NCBI GenBank assembly: GCA_964541595.1
Contig: CAZIRO010000037.1
Location: 1 to 19,797 of the forward strand
Reading direction: 5' to 3'
DNA: 19,797 nucleotides
Source of the DNA: CAZIRO01 sp964541595
GTDB lineage: Bacteria; Acidobacteriota; HRBIN11
Below the pieces are notes generated by a model. That model was not told where the DNA came from. It did no database searches and saw only the letters and a program-made list of their open reading frames with translations. This document shows, in pieces, positions 6,761 to 13,794 of the stretch; positions within the stretch are counted from its first letter, which is position 1; each line of letters opens with the position of its first letter. Position numbers and translations under genes: made by a program.

Positions 6761-8156
6761 CCCAGCGGTGCGGATCCGGCATCGGTCCCGTCGGCGCCAG
6801 CCGGGCCAGGAAGTGTCGCAGGATGGGCGGCGCCCATTCGATGCGGAACCCCGGCCATTCATGCGCACGTCGGTTGATCTCGGCAAGGACCTCGATCACG
6901 TACTGCAGGTGTTCCGTAAGATACACCCGCCGGGGAATACACAACCGAACGAGTTCATGCGGGATATCGGGAGCGTCTGTATGATTGCCCTCACCCCCGA
7001 ATGCGAGACTGCCGATCTCGACGGCACGGATCCCACCCGCGCAGTACAGCGCCACAACCAGCGCCTGACCGGGAAATTCCGGTTTCGGCACGTGGGCCAT
7101 GATTCGCTCACCGACGAGGTACAGGGCATGTCCTCCGGCGGGTCGCACGACCGGAATATCTCGACGGATACACGCCTCGACCATCCATGCGATCTGACCG
7201 ATCCGATGGGCGAGATAGGTTTCATCCAGTGACTCTTCCAGTCCCACCGCGAGTGCTGCCAGGTCATGACCCGCAAGGCCACCGTATGTTCGAAACCCCT
7301 CCAGTGCGATCAGATGGGGCAACAGCCGTTCATACCATGTACGGTGTCGGGTCACAATGAGACCGCCGATATGGACCAGGCCGTCCTTTTTTGCACTCAT
7401 CAGACAGGCGTCCGCATGCGACAGGAGCTCCCGTGCAATCGCACGGACAGACCGATCCCGATACCCCGGTTCGCGCTGTCGAATGAGATAACAGTTTTCG
7501 GCATACCGGGCAATATCCATGACGATGGGAATTCCGTACTGATCGGCAATTTCGCGCACCGCACGGACGTTCGCCATGGATACGGGCTGCCCACCCATGG
7601 CATTGTTCGTCAGCGTGAGCATGATGAACGGAATACGCGACCGCGGTGTCCGGCGCAACAGATCGGCCAGGCGGTCTACGTCCATATTGCCCTTGAACGG
7701 GTGATCCGTATCGGGATCGGCCGATTCCGGAACCGGCAGATCGACTGGAATCGCACCGACGATCCGCAGGTTCGCCCGCGTGGTGTCAAAATGCGTATTG
7801 GACGGCACGATCTGACCGGGTTGCACCATTGTACGGAAAAAGATGTGTTCGGCGGCCCGTCCCTGATGTACCGGAATGACATATTCCATCCCGGTGATCG
7901 CGCGCACAACGGTTGCCAGTTGCGCAAAACTGCGGGAACCTGCGTATGCTTCATCGCCGGTGATCAACGCGGCGTACTGAACATCACTCATTGCACTGGT
8001 GCCGCTATCGGTGAGCATGTCGATGAATACGTCGTCCGAGCGGAGGTAAAACACGTTATACGCCGCCGCGGCCATCCGCTGGAACCGTTCCACCGCCGGG
8101 AGACAGCGGATCGGTTCCACCATTTTGATGCGAAAATGGGGAACGGGAATACGCAT
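6744..8156 (-). CDS. tnaA: Tryptophanase (tryptophan indole-lyase)
   Basis: PLP enzyme of the beta-eliminating lyase family, splitting tryptophan to indole, pyruvate and ammonia. Seen: SAKKDGL with the PLP lysine K257, the PLP-ring aspartate in VMDIARYAEN (D214), and LTLTNNAMGGQPVSM (181-194). It is separated from tyrosine phenol-lyase by two places where the families differ: VEIGS here, where tyrosine phenol-lyase has an arginine (MERG), and LRHF near the C-terminus with the histidine typical of tryptophanase, where the lyase for tyrosine has Phe. The 470 residues match TnaA. I chose ATG 8156; the frame continues upstream only as translated repeat element C. No tnaC leader or permease is present, and the ribosome-binding site (GGTGGT) is weak. 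Confidence 0.9.
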   Translation of the reverse strand: MRIPVPHFRIKMVEPIRCLPAVERFQRMAAAAYNVFYLRSDDVFIDMLTDSGTSAMSDVQYAALITGDEAYAGSRSFAQLATVVRAITGMEYVIPVHQGRAAEHIFFRTMVQPGQIVPSNTHFDTTRANLRIVGAIPVDLPVPESADPDTDHPFKGNMDVDRLADLLRRTPRSRIPFIMLTLTNNAMGGQPVSMANVRAVREIADQYGIPIVMDIARYAENCYLIRQREPGYRDRSVRAIARELLSHADACLMSAKKDGLVHIGGLIVTRHRTWYERLLPHLIALEGFRTYGGLAGHDLAALAVGLEESLDETYLAHRIGQIAWMVEACIRRDIPVVRPAGGHALYLVGERIMAHVPKPEFPGQALVVALYCAGGIRAVEIGSLAFGGEGNHTDAPDIPHELVRLCIPRRVYLTEHLQYVIEVLAEINRRAHEWPGFRIEWAPPILRHFLARLAPTGPMPDPHRWATVPA

Positions 8157-8173
8157 GATACCACCAACAAGTT

Positions 8174-8396
8174 CCGAAATCGGGACAGGCAATGGGACCG
8201 GGGAACCACCGGATGCACAGATATGCCGGTGGCCACCGGTGTCAGGTCTCGGGTGTCGGGTCTCAGGTCTCAGGCATCGGGTGTCGGGTGGCAGGTGCCG
8301 GGTGTCAGGTATCAGAGAGAGCCGGCATCTCCGGGATGGGGACATCGCATGGCCGCATGGGCACCCACGGTGTCCCATTCCCTGTCCCGATTTCAG
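8174..8396. mobile_element. Repeat element C (complete, 223 bp)
   Basis: The fullest copy. The left end is CCGAAATCGGGACAGG (8174-8189), and the right end CCTGTCCCGATTTCAG (8381-8396) is its near-perfect inverted copy. In order it has: left arm with the 14-bp palindrome CCGGTGGCCACCGG (8226-8239), eleven heptamers (8239-8315), and a right arm with a GGGACATCG/CGGTGTCCC stem (about 8339-8376). It lies between tnaA and an upstream gene on the same strand, 5 bp from that gene's stop codon. Its flanks show only a weak possible direct repeat (CAAGTTC/ATAGTTC). Confidence 0.85.
8239..8315 (+). repeat. Heptamer array in element C (11 units)
   Basis: Eleven uninterrupted 7-bp units: GTGTCAG, GTCTCGG, GTGTCGG, GTCTCAG, GTCTCAG, GCATCGG, GTGTCGG, GTGGCAG, GTGCCGG, GTGTCAG, GTATCAG. 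Positions 1, 5 and 7 are nearly invariant; position 6 alternates A/G. Confidence 0.9.
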
Positions 8397-8401
8397 ATAG
8401 T

Positions 8402-8962
8402 TCAGCGTTTTTTACAAAACAGACGAAACCGTCGATCCTCCTGACCGACCCAGATGGGGTCGATCTGCAACATACACCGTGTCCATCCTTCTGTCGGAAG
8501 CCGAAACAGCACAAATCGGTCGGTATACGATCGGGCGGGCAGGTACACCGGTGCGACCATCGTATGGGTTTGCAGCCATCGACCGTCCTCGGTTTGCGGC
8601 AAGTCCGGCGCGTCCAGGATGCCCATCAGGTCCTCCCACTGCAGCGGGCCGATCGGTCGCTCCTCGTGAATCCAGAGCCAGAACGCCGTGGGATCGACGA
8701 TGAGTTCATGCCGGGTGCGATTGATCCAGCGAATGCGCAGCACGAGCAATGCCTGATCGGCACGCACTGTGGCAACGGACCGCGCGATACGCTGTAATAT
8801 CGGCCACTCAGAAAGCCGGTCCTCGGGAACGACTGTCAGTTCAAATCCCCACGCGTCTCGCCGACACTGGACCACCGACTCCATCCTGCATGCCCCGCCC
8901 TGCGCGGCGACCCAGTGCAGCTGCCATGGAAACATGCATACGAATAGAATGAAATGCACCAT
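8402..8962 (-). CDS. Exported protein of unknown function
   Basis: I do not recognise the family. The 186 residues begin with a hydrophobic segment (2-20, ending WVAA-QGG) that looks like a signal peptide without a charged n-region. The mature part has alternating hydrophobic strands (for example residues 70-82, ALLVLRIRWINRT, and 141-155, APVYLPARSYTDRFVLF), suggesting an immunoglobulin-like beta sandwich, and four cysteines (25, 33, 162, 183) that could form disulfides outside the cytoplasm. GAGGG lies 9 nt before the ATG. It is bracketed by inverted repeat elements C and D. It could share a transcript with tnaA downstream, although element C intervenes. Confidence 0.65.
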   Translation of the reverse strand: MVHFILFVCMFPWQLHWVAAQGGACRMESVVQCRRDAWGFELTVVPEDRLSEWPILQRIARSVATVRADQALLVLRIRWINRTRHELIVDPTAFWLWIHEERPIGPLQWEDLMGILDAPDLPQTEDGRWLQTHTMVAPVYLPARSYTDRFVLFRLPTEGWTRCMLQIDPIWVGQEDRRFRLFCKKR

Positions 8963-8981
8963 TCGGGATTTCCCTCAACGG

Positions 8982-9010
8982 ATTATCATCGACAGGTGGC
9001 TACCGTTCAG
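8982..9010 (-). promoter_or_regulatory. Candidate promoter for the exported-protein gene
   Basis: On the minus strand CTGAAC (9010-9005) is followed after 17 bp by GATAAT (8987-8982), close to a -10 consensus. It lies 20 bp before the start codon at 8962. The -35 match is only partial. Confidence 0.35.
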
Positions 9011-9047
9011 CATACCACAGGCAACGCGCATGGGCAAGGACTGCACT

Positions 9048-9234
9048 CTGAAATCGGGACAGGCCATGGGACCCCGTGGGTCCCCATGCGGTCATGCGCT
9101 ATCCCCAGCCCATGCGATGCCCCGTCCCCTGTTTTCCGTCTCCCGTCCCGGACACCCGGAACCGGAGACCGGTGACCACCGGCACACCGGTGGATCCGGT
9201 GGTGCGCATGTCCCATGGCCTGTCCCGATCCCAG
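9048..9234. mobile_element. Repeat element D (complete, 187 bp, inverted relative to C)
   Basis: Read on the minus strand it aligns with element C along the arms, but its heptamer core is shorter and more decayed. Ends are CTGAAATCGGGACAGG (9048-9063) and CCTGTCCCGATCCCAG (9219-9234). It is flanked directly by CTGCACT (9041-9047) and CTGTACT (9235-9241), a 6/7 match, consistent with a 7-bp target-site duplication. Heptamer remnants of the form CTGTTTT, CCGTCTC, CCGTCCC run from 9129. Confidence 0.8.
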
Positions 9235-9302
9235 CTGTACTGCAATTGGAACGGGCATTTGCATCACCCCAAATTTTGAATCAAGATATAGCCGATGAAC
9301 GG

Positions 9303-9317
9303 TTGTACAATGTACAA
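9303..9317. promoter_or_regulatory. 15-bp perfect palindrome TTGTACAATGTACAA, candidate operator
   Basis: The sequence is TTGTACA, a central A, then TGTACAA, and it is followed at once by a further TACGTACA half-like copy (9320-9327). It sits in the most AT-rich island of a GC-rich region, between divergent genes. Symmetry and location suggest a dimeric regulator's site, but no regulator is identified and no clear -35/-10 overlaps it. Confidence 0.4.
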
Positions 9318-9471
9318 TATACGTACAAAAATCATGACCACCCCGCGCAACGCGGTATGTGCCGTATGGGGGTGTGGGCCCCGGCGGTCGGGGACCGACA
9401 TTCGCATGTCGCGGATCTTCCGATCCCCGGTATCCACGATGGGCCGTATCGATCCGATATAGGATGTGCAC

Positions 9472-10593
9472 ATGCAGGGCTATTACGGGCGCCACACGGA
9501 CGTTCCGGTGTGGTTGTTCTTGAAATGGGTGGACCGTCAGGCTCTTCAGGGCACGATCGGGATGCGTGTACCGGACGGCCACGTACGCTGGTTCTGGGTC
9601 CTGGACGGCCACATCGTCTTTGCCTGGAGCACACATCCGGACGAATCCCTGCTCGCCCGCCTGACCGCACGGGGGATCGAGATCACCGAACCGGAATCCG
9701 GTGAAGGGGATCTGCTCGACTGCTGGATGCAGCACCTGGCACAGCACCCGTCCGTTCAGGAGAAGGACCGCTGGGAACGGGCATGGACCCATTACTATGT
9801 CGATTTGTTCCGCGCGGTCATGCGCGGACTCCCCGACCTGGAATACGCCTGGGTGGAACGGACCTGGACCCCGTATCCCCACATGGTGGCCGCCCCGCTG
9901 GAAGAAGTCATGATCCGTGCCCTGGATCGTCCGGATCTCTTGCAGGCACTGCGTAAAGACATTGCTCCGGCCGCCAATCGCGTGCTCGTCATGCCGGCGC
10001 CGTCGTCCGATGCTGAACCGATGGATGCTGCCGAAACTCCGATCCGGACCCTGCTGGAACAGCAACCGGATCTGGGTGTGCTCTGGGACCACCTGATGGA
10101 ACAGAACCCCCGCCATGTGACCACCCTGTGGCGCATGATTTACCGCGGTCGCGTGCGATTGCAACCGATCGCGCAGGCCGCTGAAGTCCAGGCAATTCAC
10201 GATCTGGTACGTTTCTATTCCCACGCGTTCCAGGCCATCGGCAACTACCTCCGACGGGAACTCGGCGATTTGGCCGATACGCTGATGGAAAAGAATCTCG
10301 CGCAGATCGCCGCGCAGCATCCCGAGATCCTCGGCGATCTCCGCTGGCGCTCGGATTTCCGGATTCATCACTGGATCCCGGCACTGGTTCAATGTATGGA
10401 CGCCGGCGTGATGACACTGGACGAACTCCGCATGATCCTGGAAGAACTTCTGCTCATGCAATTGCTCAGTGTCCAGCAGGTGCTCGGACACGCGCACTAT
10501 GCCACACTGGTCGAAACGGTGCAGACGTTGCGCATGATCGCCCCGATCACTCCGGACACGGAACCCACGCGCTCGTTCAATACATCGGACTGA
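9472..10593 (+). CDS. PATAN/DUF4388-like domain protein, function unknown
   Basis: A soluble 373-residue protein. Residues 10-75 resemble the PATAN (DUF4388) domain found in signalling proteins of Deltaproteobacteria, Acidobacteria and cyanobacteria: a helix with VPVWLFLKWVDRQALQGTI, then the strand pair around VRWFWVLDGHIVFAW, then a helical segment with SLLARL. The rest is helical, without visible kinase, receiver or HTH motifs. The similarity is by eye and moderate. AGGA (9461-9464) is 7 nt before ATG 9472; a GTG two codons earlier is too close to it. miaA follows after 51 bp, so co-transcription is likely, but that says little about function. Confidence 0.6.
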   Translation: MQGYYGRHTDVPVWLFLKWVDRQALQGTIGMRVPDGHVRWFWVLDGHIVFAWSTHPDESLLARLTARGIEITEPESGEGDLLDCWMQHLAQHPSVQEKDRWERAWTHYYVDLFRAVMRGLPDLEYAWVERTWTPYPHMVAAPLEEVMIRALDRPDLLQALRKDIAPAANRVLVMPAPSSDAEPMDAAETPIRTLLEQQPDLGVLWDHLMEQNPRHVTTLWRMIYRGRVRLQPIAQAAEVQAIHDLVRFYSHAFQAIGNYLRRELGDLADTLMEKNLAQIAAQHPEILGDLRWRSDFRIHHWIPALVQCMDAGVMTLDELRMILEELLLMQLLSVQQVLGHAHYATLVETVQTLRMIAPITPDTEPTRSFNTSD

Positions 10594-10644
10594 CGCATGG
10601 TACGGGATACTTCCAGATACGGTCCATCCATCGGATGAACGGGC

Positions 10645-11583
10645 ATGGACTGGGTGCTCTTCATTGTGGGACCGACCGCCAGCGGCAAATCGGACTGGGC
10701 AGTGACGCTCGCCGAACGATGGCACGGTGTGATCATCAACTGCGATTCCCGGCAGTTTTATCGCGACGTCCCCATCGGCACCGCATGGCCCTCTCCGGAA
10801 GCGATGCAACGGGTTCCCCACCTTCTGTACGGATGGTTGCATCCCGACCAGAGACCCTCTGTCGGCACGTTTATTCGGCACGCGCGTGCGGCAGTACTGA
10901 ACGCCTGGGCGCAGGGGCAACTGCCGATCCTCGTGGGCGGATCGGGGTTGTATTACCGGGGATTCCGCTTCGGTTTGCATCCCCCGCCGGCCACGGACCC
11001 GACCGTTCGGGCCGAACTGGAGATCCGGGCACGCGCCGAGGGTGTAGAGGTCCTGTATGCGGAACTGCAGCGTCTCGACCCGCAATCCGCCGCACGGATT
11101 CATCCGCACGACACCCGCCGGGTGATCCGGGCACTGGAGATCCACTACACCACCGGTCGCCCCGCTTCCGCCTGGCGCACAGGCTGGCACCGTCCCGTCT
11201 GGCCATCCGTTGCGCTCGGGTTGATGCCCCCCTGGACACATCTGCGTGCCCGGATTATCGAACGGAATCGGGCCATGTGGCGATCCGGCTGGCTGGATGA
11301 GGTCATTGCGCTGCTCGAGGCCGGTACCGACCCGGCCGCACCCGTTTTCGAATCGATCGGATACCGCGCGATCGCGGAATGGTGGATGCGGGGGCGTCCA
11401 GTACCGGAAACGGACCTGCTCGCAGCCATCGATCGTGCCACCTGGCGGCTTGCACGCCGACAGATGCAATGGTTCCGGCGAGAACGTGATATCCTCTGGT
11501 GGACCACGCCACCCACGATGACGGAAATCACCACCTGGATACGTGCCCGCTTGTGCGAGATGAGCGGGGCCCAATATCCATAG
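10645..11583 (+). CDS. miaA: tRNA dimethylallyltransferase
   Basis: Transfers a dimethylallyl group from DMAPP to N6 of A37 in tRNAs that read UNN codons, giving i6A, which MiaB (1923-3329) then methylthiolates. Seen: the P-loop GPTASGKS (9-16), DSRQFYRDVPIGTAWPS (34-50) with the catalytic Asp34 region, VGGSGLYYRG, RRVIRALEI, and the C-terminal RRQMQWFRRERDILWW tRNA-contact block. The 312 residues are typical. DMAPP comes from the MEP pathway that includes ispE here. The stop codon TAG lies at the edge of repeat element E. The ribosome-binding site (ATGAACGGGC) is weak. Confidence 0.94.
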   Translation: MDWVLFIVGPTASGKSDWAVTLAERWHGVIINCDSRQFYRDVPIGTAWPSPEAMQRVPHLLYGWLHPDQRPSVGTFIRHARAAVLNAWAQGQLPILVGGSGLYYRGFRFGLHPPPATDPTVRAELEIRARAEGVEVLYAELQRLDPQSAARIHPHDTRRVIRALEIHYTTGRPASAWRTGWHRPVWPSVALGLMPPWTHLRARIIERNRAMWRSGWLDEVIALLEAGTDPAAPVFESIGYRAIAEWWMRGRPVPETDLLAAIDRATWRLARRQMQWFRRERDILWWTTPPTMTEITTWIRARLCEMSGAQYP

Positions 11584-11658
11584 CCGGCACCGCAGGGACG
11601 GGGACGTCGTATGGCCGAGTCAGCACCCACGATGTCCCATTGCCTGTCCCGATTTCAG
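11582..11658. mobile_element. Repeat element E (right arm only)
   Basis: About 77 bp matching the right arm of element C: AGCCGGCA, then GGGGAC, ATGGCCG, CACCCACGATGTCCCATTG and the terminal CCTGTCCCGATTTCAG (11643-11658). Left arm and heptamer array are missing. The truncation point coincides with the miaA stop codon. A stem GGGACGTCG/CGATGTCCC is still possible through one G-T pair. Confidence 0.75.
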
Positions 11659-11671
11659 CTGCACATTCGGT

Positions 11672-12175
11672 TCACAGCAAATGGTGACGTTTCAAGATTT
11701 CCGCCAGTCGCGGGTGTTCCTCCGACCACTCGCGTAAAACGTCCAGAAGGCGCCGCCAGGCACCTTCCTGCTCGATCCACTCGATGGCTTCACGACGGGC
11801 CTCACGGATGATTGTTCGTCGATCCCAGTAAGCAAACCCGATAACTGTGACAACAAGTGCAGTGAATATACCGGAGAGAATATACAAAAAGTGCATCAAC
11901 TGTTCGAAACGACGGTTCATATCATCGCGCAAATCCGTGATCCGTTGCTCTACATGGGCAAACCGCCGGTCAATATCTTCGAACCGTTTGTCGATTTGTT
12001 CGAATCGCTTGTCAATTTGTTCGAATCGCTTGTCAATTTCCAGTATACGAACCCTGAGTTCTATCAGCAATTCCCGGTCCTTTTGCGTGAATCCACTCTG
12101 CGGCTGCGTCCACGCAGGTGCCGCAACCAGGATTGCACTGATCGTCCAGGCTATCCTATACCAGGCAAACCGCAT
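11672..12175 (-). CDS. Signal-peptide, coiled-coil, membrane-anchored protein
   Basis: A 167-residue protein of unknown function. It has an N-terminal signal-like segment (1-23), a coiled coil (about 30-92) that includes three near-identical heptads IDKRFEQ / IDKRFEQ / IDKRFED (48-68), one transmembrane helix (95-117, FLYILSGIFTALVVTVIGFAYW), and a basic, then amphipathic C-terminal helix (119-165). If the first segment is cleaved, the coiled coil is periplasmic and the tail cytoplasmic. Start 12175 was chosen for GAGGAG 7 nt upstream; the frame is open further into the dehydrogenase gene, whose stop is only 11 bp before this ATG, implying translational coupling. The stop lies 13 bp from element E. 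Confidence 0.75.
   Translation of the reverse strand: MRFAWYRIAWTISAILVAAPAWTQPQSGFTQKDRELLIELRVRILEIDKRFEQIDKRFEQIDKRFEDIDRRFAHVEQRITDLRDDMNRRFEQLMHFLYILSGIFTALVVTVIGFAYWDRRTIIREARREAIEWIEQEGAWRRLLDVLREWSEEHPRLAEILKRHHLL
11975..12037 (-). repeat. Three 21-bp tandem repeats inside the coiled-coil gene
   Basis: Two identical 21-bp units (11996-12016, 12017-12037) and a third diverged one (11975-11995). Each encodes one IDKRFE(Q/D) heptad, so repeat number changes coiled-coil length without a frameshift. Confidence 0.85.
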
Positions 12176-12186
12176 ATGCTGACTCC

Positions 12187-12963
12187 TCAGCGTGCTGACA
12201 GCCCGCCGTCCACAATGAGTACGGCACCGGTCACCCATCGCGCCGCATCCGAACAGAGATATAACGCGGCCAGCGCGATGTCCAGCGGTTCACCCAACCG
12301 GCGCAGGGGATACCGGGCTTCGATTTCGCGGCGGCGGGCGTCGGGATCCGGTGCCTCGTCAAAGACGAACCGGTTCAGTTCCGTCGGCACAAACCCCGGA
12401 CAGATCACGTTCGCCCGAATACCGTAGGGACCATACCGCACGGCCAGCGTCTTGGTCAGCGTAATCAGGGCTCCCTTGGCCGCATTGTATGCCGGAGTCA
12501 ACCCCGACCCCCCGCGCATGCCCAGGTAAGACGCAATATTCAGGATGACCCCTTCGTTTTGACCCAGCATGTACCGCAATGCCCGCTGCGTGCAGAGAAA
12601 CGCACCTTTCACGTGTACATCCAATTCCTGTGTCCACTCTTCCTCGGTCATTTCTGTCAGATCCCGAACCTGCAGAATCCCCGCGTTATTGACCAGGATA
12701 TCCAATCGGGTGGTCTGCCCGTGCAGCCATGTGAAGAGGCGATCGACGTCCCAGGCCTGCCGGACGTCCGCGGGAAAAAACTGGATATCCCCGTACGCCG
12801 TCAGTGCCTCCACCACGCGCGCGCCTCGTTCTTTCCGGCGTGCAGTGATAAATACACGCGCACCGGCCTGTAGAAAGACCTCAGCCATGGCCCGGCCGAG
12901 ACCGGATGTACCTCCGGTAATCAACGCCGTTTTTCCGTCCAGACGGAACATCCGCTCAATCAT
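12187..12963 (-). CDS. Short-chain dehydrogenase/reductase (SDR), classical type
   Basis: A 258-residue NAD(P)-dependent oxidoreductase with a Rossmann fold. Seen: the cofactor motif TGGTSGLG (16-23), NNAG (92-95), the catalytic serine S145 in LNIASYLG, Y159-x-x-x-K163 (YNAAK), and the family ending VTGAVLIVDGGLSA. The substrate cannot be told from sequence; 3-oxoacyl-ACP reductase (FabG)-like and sugar-acid dehydrogenases share this architecture. The segment after the second strand (ARRKERG) is basic, suggesting NADPH preference by general SDR rules. It begins 4 bp after the upstream coiled-coil gene stops and ends 11 bp before the next start, so the three form an operon. A longer frame to 13077 overlaps the upstream gene and lacks a ribosome-binding site. 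Confidence 0.88.
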   Translation of the reverse strand: MIERMFRLDGKTALITGGTSGLGRAMAEVFLQAGARVFITARRKERGARVVEALTAYGDIQFFPADVRQAWDVDRLFTWLHGQTTRLDILVNNAGILQVRDLTEMTEEEWTQELDVHVKGAFLCTQRALRYMLGQNEGVILNIASYLGMRGGSGLTPAYNAAKGALITLTKTLAVRYGPYGIRANVICPGFVPTELNRFVFDEAPDPDARRREIEARYPLRRLGEPLDIALAALYLCSDAARWVTGAVLIVDGGLSAR

Positions 12964-12967
12964 GATC

Positions 12968-13573
12968 TCATGAGGTGCCCGAACGCCCGGACGACTGCCC
13001 GAGCCGCGTTTGAATTTCCCTGTCCGCCTTCCGGAAATCACCGGGCAGCACCCCGGCACGTCGCGCCTCCCGCACAATCCTGCGCAGTTCGGCTTCCTTC
13101 TCGCGGATTTCCTGTTTCAGTTTCGCGATCTCGTCCCGTTTACGTGCGATCTCCTGCAGCAGCGACTGGGTCTCCTGCGGGAAGACCGACCCGAGGTACC
13201 CCGTGGTCAGGATGTTGAGTTCCTGCTCGAGTTTTTGGATCTGCTGCCGTTTCCTGGCGATCTCCAGTTTGACCTGCTGATAGCGTTCGAGGTATTTCTC
13301 TTTCGTTTCCTGGCGTTGCTCCCGCTCCTCTTCCCGAACCACGGTGCGCCGTGTCGGTGCGGGTGCAGGTCGCGTTTCGGTCAGGCCGTACTTTTTCCGG
13401 AGTTCTTCAATATCCTTCTGGGTGATCACCCGCACCTTCTTTTCCTTTTCCACCTTTTTACGGCGTTCTTTTTCTTTTTTCGCGGCGTCTGCCAGGGACT
13501 GGGCGCCAGCCGGCACTCCGGCGATCAGTCCCCATCCGACGACCAACGCGATCAGGTAACGTGCGTACTTCAT
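12968..13573 (-). CDS. Periplasmic coiled-coil protein, function unknown
   Basis: 201 residues. A clear signal peptide (1-24, ending PAGA-QS) is followed by a very charged Lys/Glu/Arg helix (SLADAAKKEKERRKKVEKEKK, about 26-46), a Pro/Ala spacer (about 71-79), and a long coiled coil (about 85-175). I recall similar SLADAAKKEKERR proteins as anonymous exported proteins in Acidobacteriota-like genomes. It is downstream of bamA, a place where some bacteria carry the chaperone Skp/OmpH, but I see no OmpH signature. GGAAGG precedes ATG 13573 closely; the frame extends to 13663 only through the flank and element F. Confidence 0.75.
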   Translation of the reverse strand: MKYARYLIALVVGWGLIAGVPAGAQSLADAAKKEKERRKKVEKEKKVRVITQKDIEELRKKYGLTETRPAPAPTRRTVVREEEREQRQETKEKYLERYQQVKLEIARKRQQIQKLEQELNILTTGYLGSVFPQETQSLLQEIARKRDEIAKLKQEIREKEAELRRIVREARRAGVLPGDFRKADREIQTRLGQSSGRSGTS

Positions 13574-13624
13574 GGTTCCCTTCCAAATGTTTGTTTGGGA
13601 TTCCATGATGCACATCGTTAAAAA

Positions 13625-13794
13625 CTGAAACTCAGGACAGGCATGGGACACAGAACGGTTCATGTCGGCAGCGGTATATCGATGCCGCTACGCATGTCGT
13701 TCCCTGACACCTGAGACCCAACACCTGCCCCCGGCCCCGGACCGCGGGCACACATGCAGTCCATCCGATGTCCCATTCCCCGTCCCGATCTCAG
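13625..13794. mobile_element. Repeat element F (complete, 170 bp)
   Basis: Ends are CTGAAACTCAGGACAGG (13625-13641) and CCCGTCCCGATCTCAG (13779-13794), imperfect inverted copies. Its interior matches element A. The left arm contains a hairpin GCGGTAT-ATCG-ATGCCGC (13671-13688). It is directly flanked by TTAAAAA on both sides (13618-13624 and 13795-13801); the identity extends to GTTAAAAACT if the element's outermost bases are counted. This is a 7-bp target-site-duplication pattern. The right copy contains the bamA stop codon. Confidence 0.88.
13704..13738 (-). repeat. Heptamer array in element F (about 5 units)
   Basis: Plus-strand units CTGACAC, CTGAGAC, CCAACAC, CTGCCCC, CGGCCCC, decaying to the right. 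They are the complement of the GTNTCRG consensus. Confidence 0.65.

Larger units (their letters stand above)
8963..9471. other. Divergent intergenic region (509 bp)
   Basis: The longest gene-free stretch. It holds a candidate minus-strand promoter for the exported protein (8982-9010), repeat element D (9048-9234), an AT-rich island (about 9270-9332) with a perfect 15-bp palindrome, and about 140 bp before the PATAN-like gene in which nothing is recognised. Confidence 0.7.

Noticed and set aside
8239..8315. CRISPR array
   Set aside because: Repeats are 7 bp, contiguous, degenerate and without spacers; no cas genes are present.
8174..9234. Integron attC-like cassette around the exported-protein gene
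   Set aside because: The elements have no recognisable attC core sites (GTT-containing simple sites) and contain heptamer arrays; no integrase is nearby.
8963..9471. tRNA or other structural RNA gene in the largest gap
   Set aside because: No cloverleaf with a TTC-loop/anticodon arrangement or CCA end could be recognised; the structured part is explained by element D.
9007..11574. An 855-codon open frame on the minus strand opposite the PATAN-like gene and miaA
   Set aside because: Its product is a Pro/Gly/His/Arg-rich mixture without domains, it reads through element D, and miaA on the other strand is certain. It is a shadow frame of GC-rich DNA.
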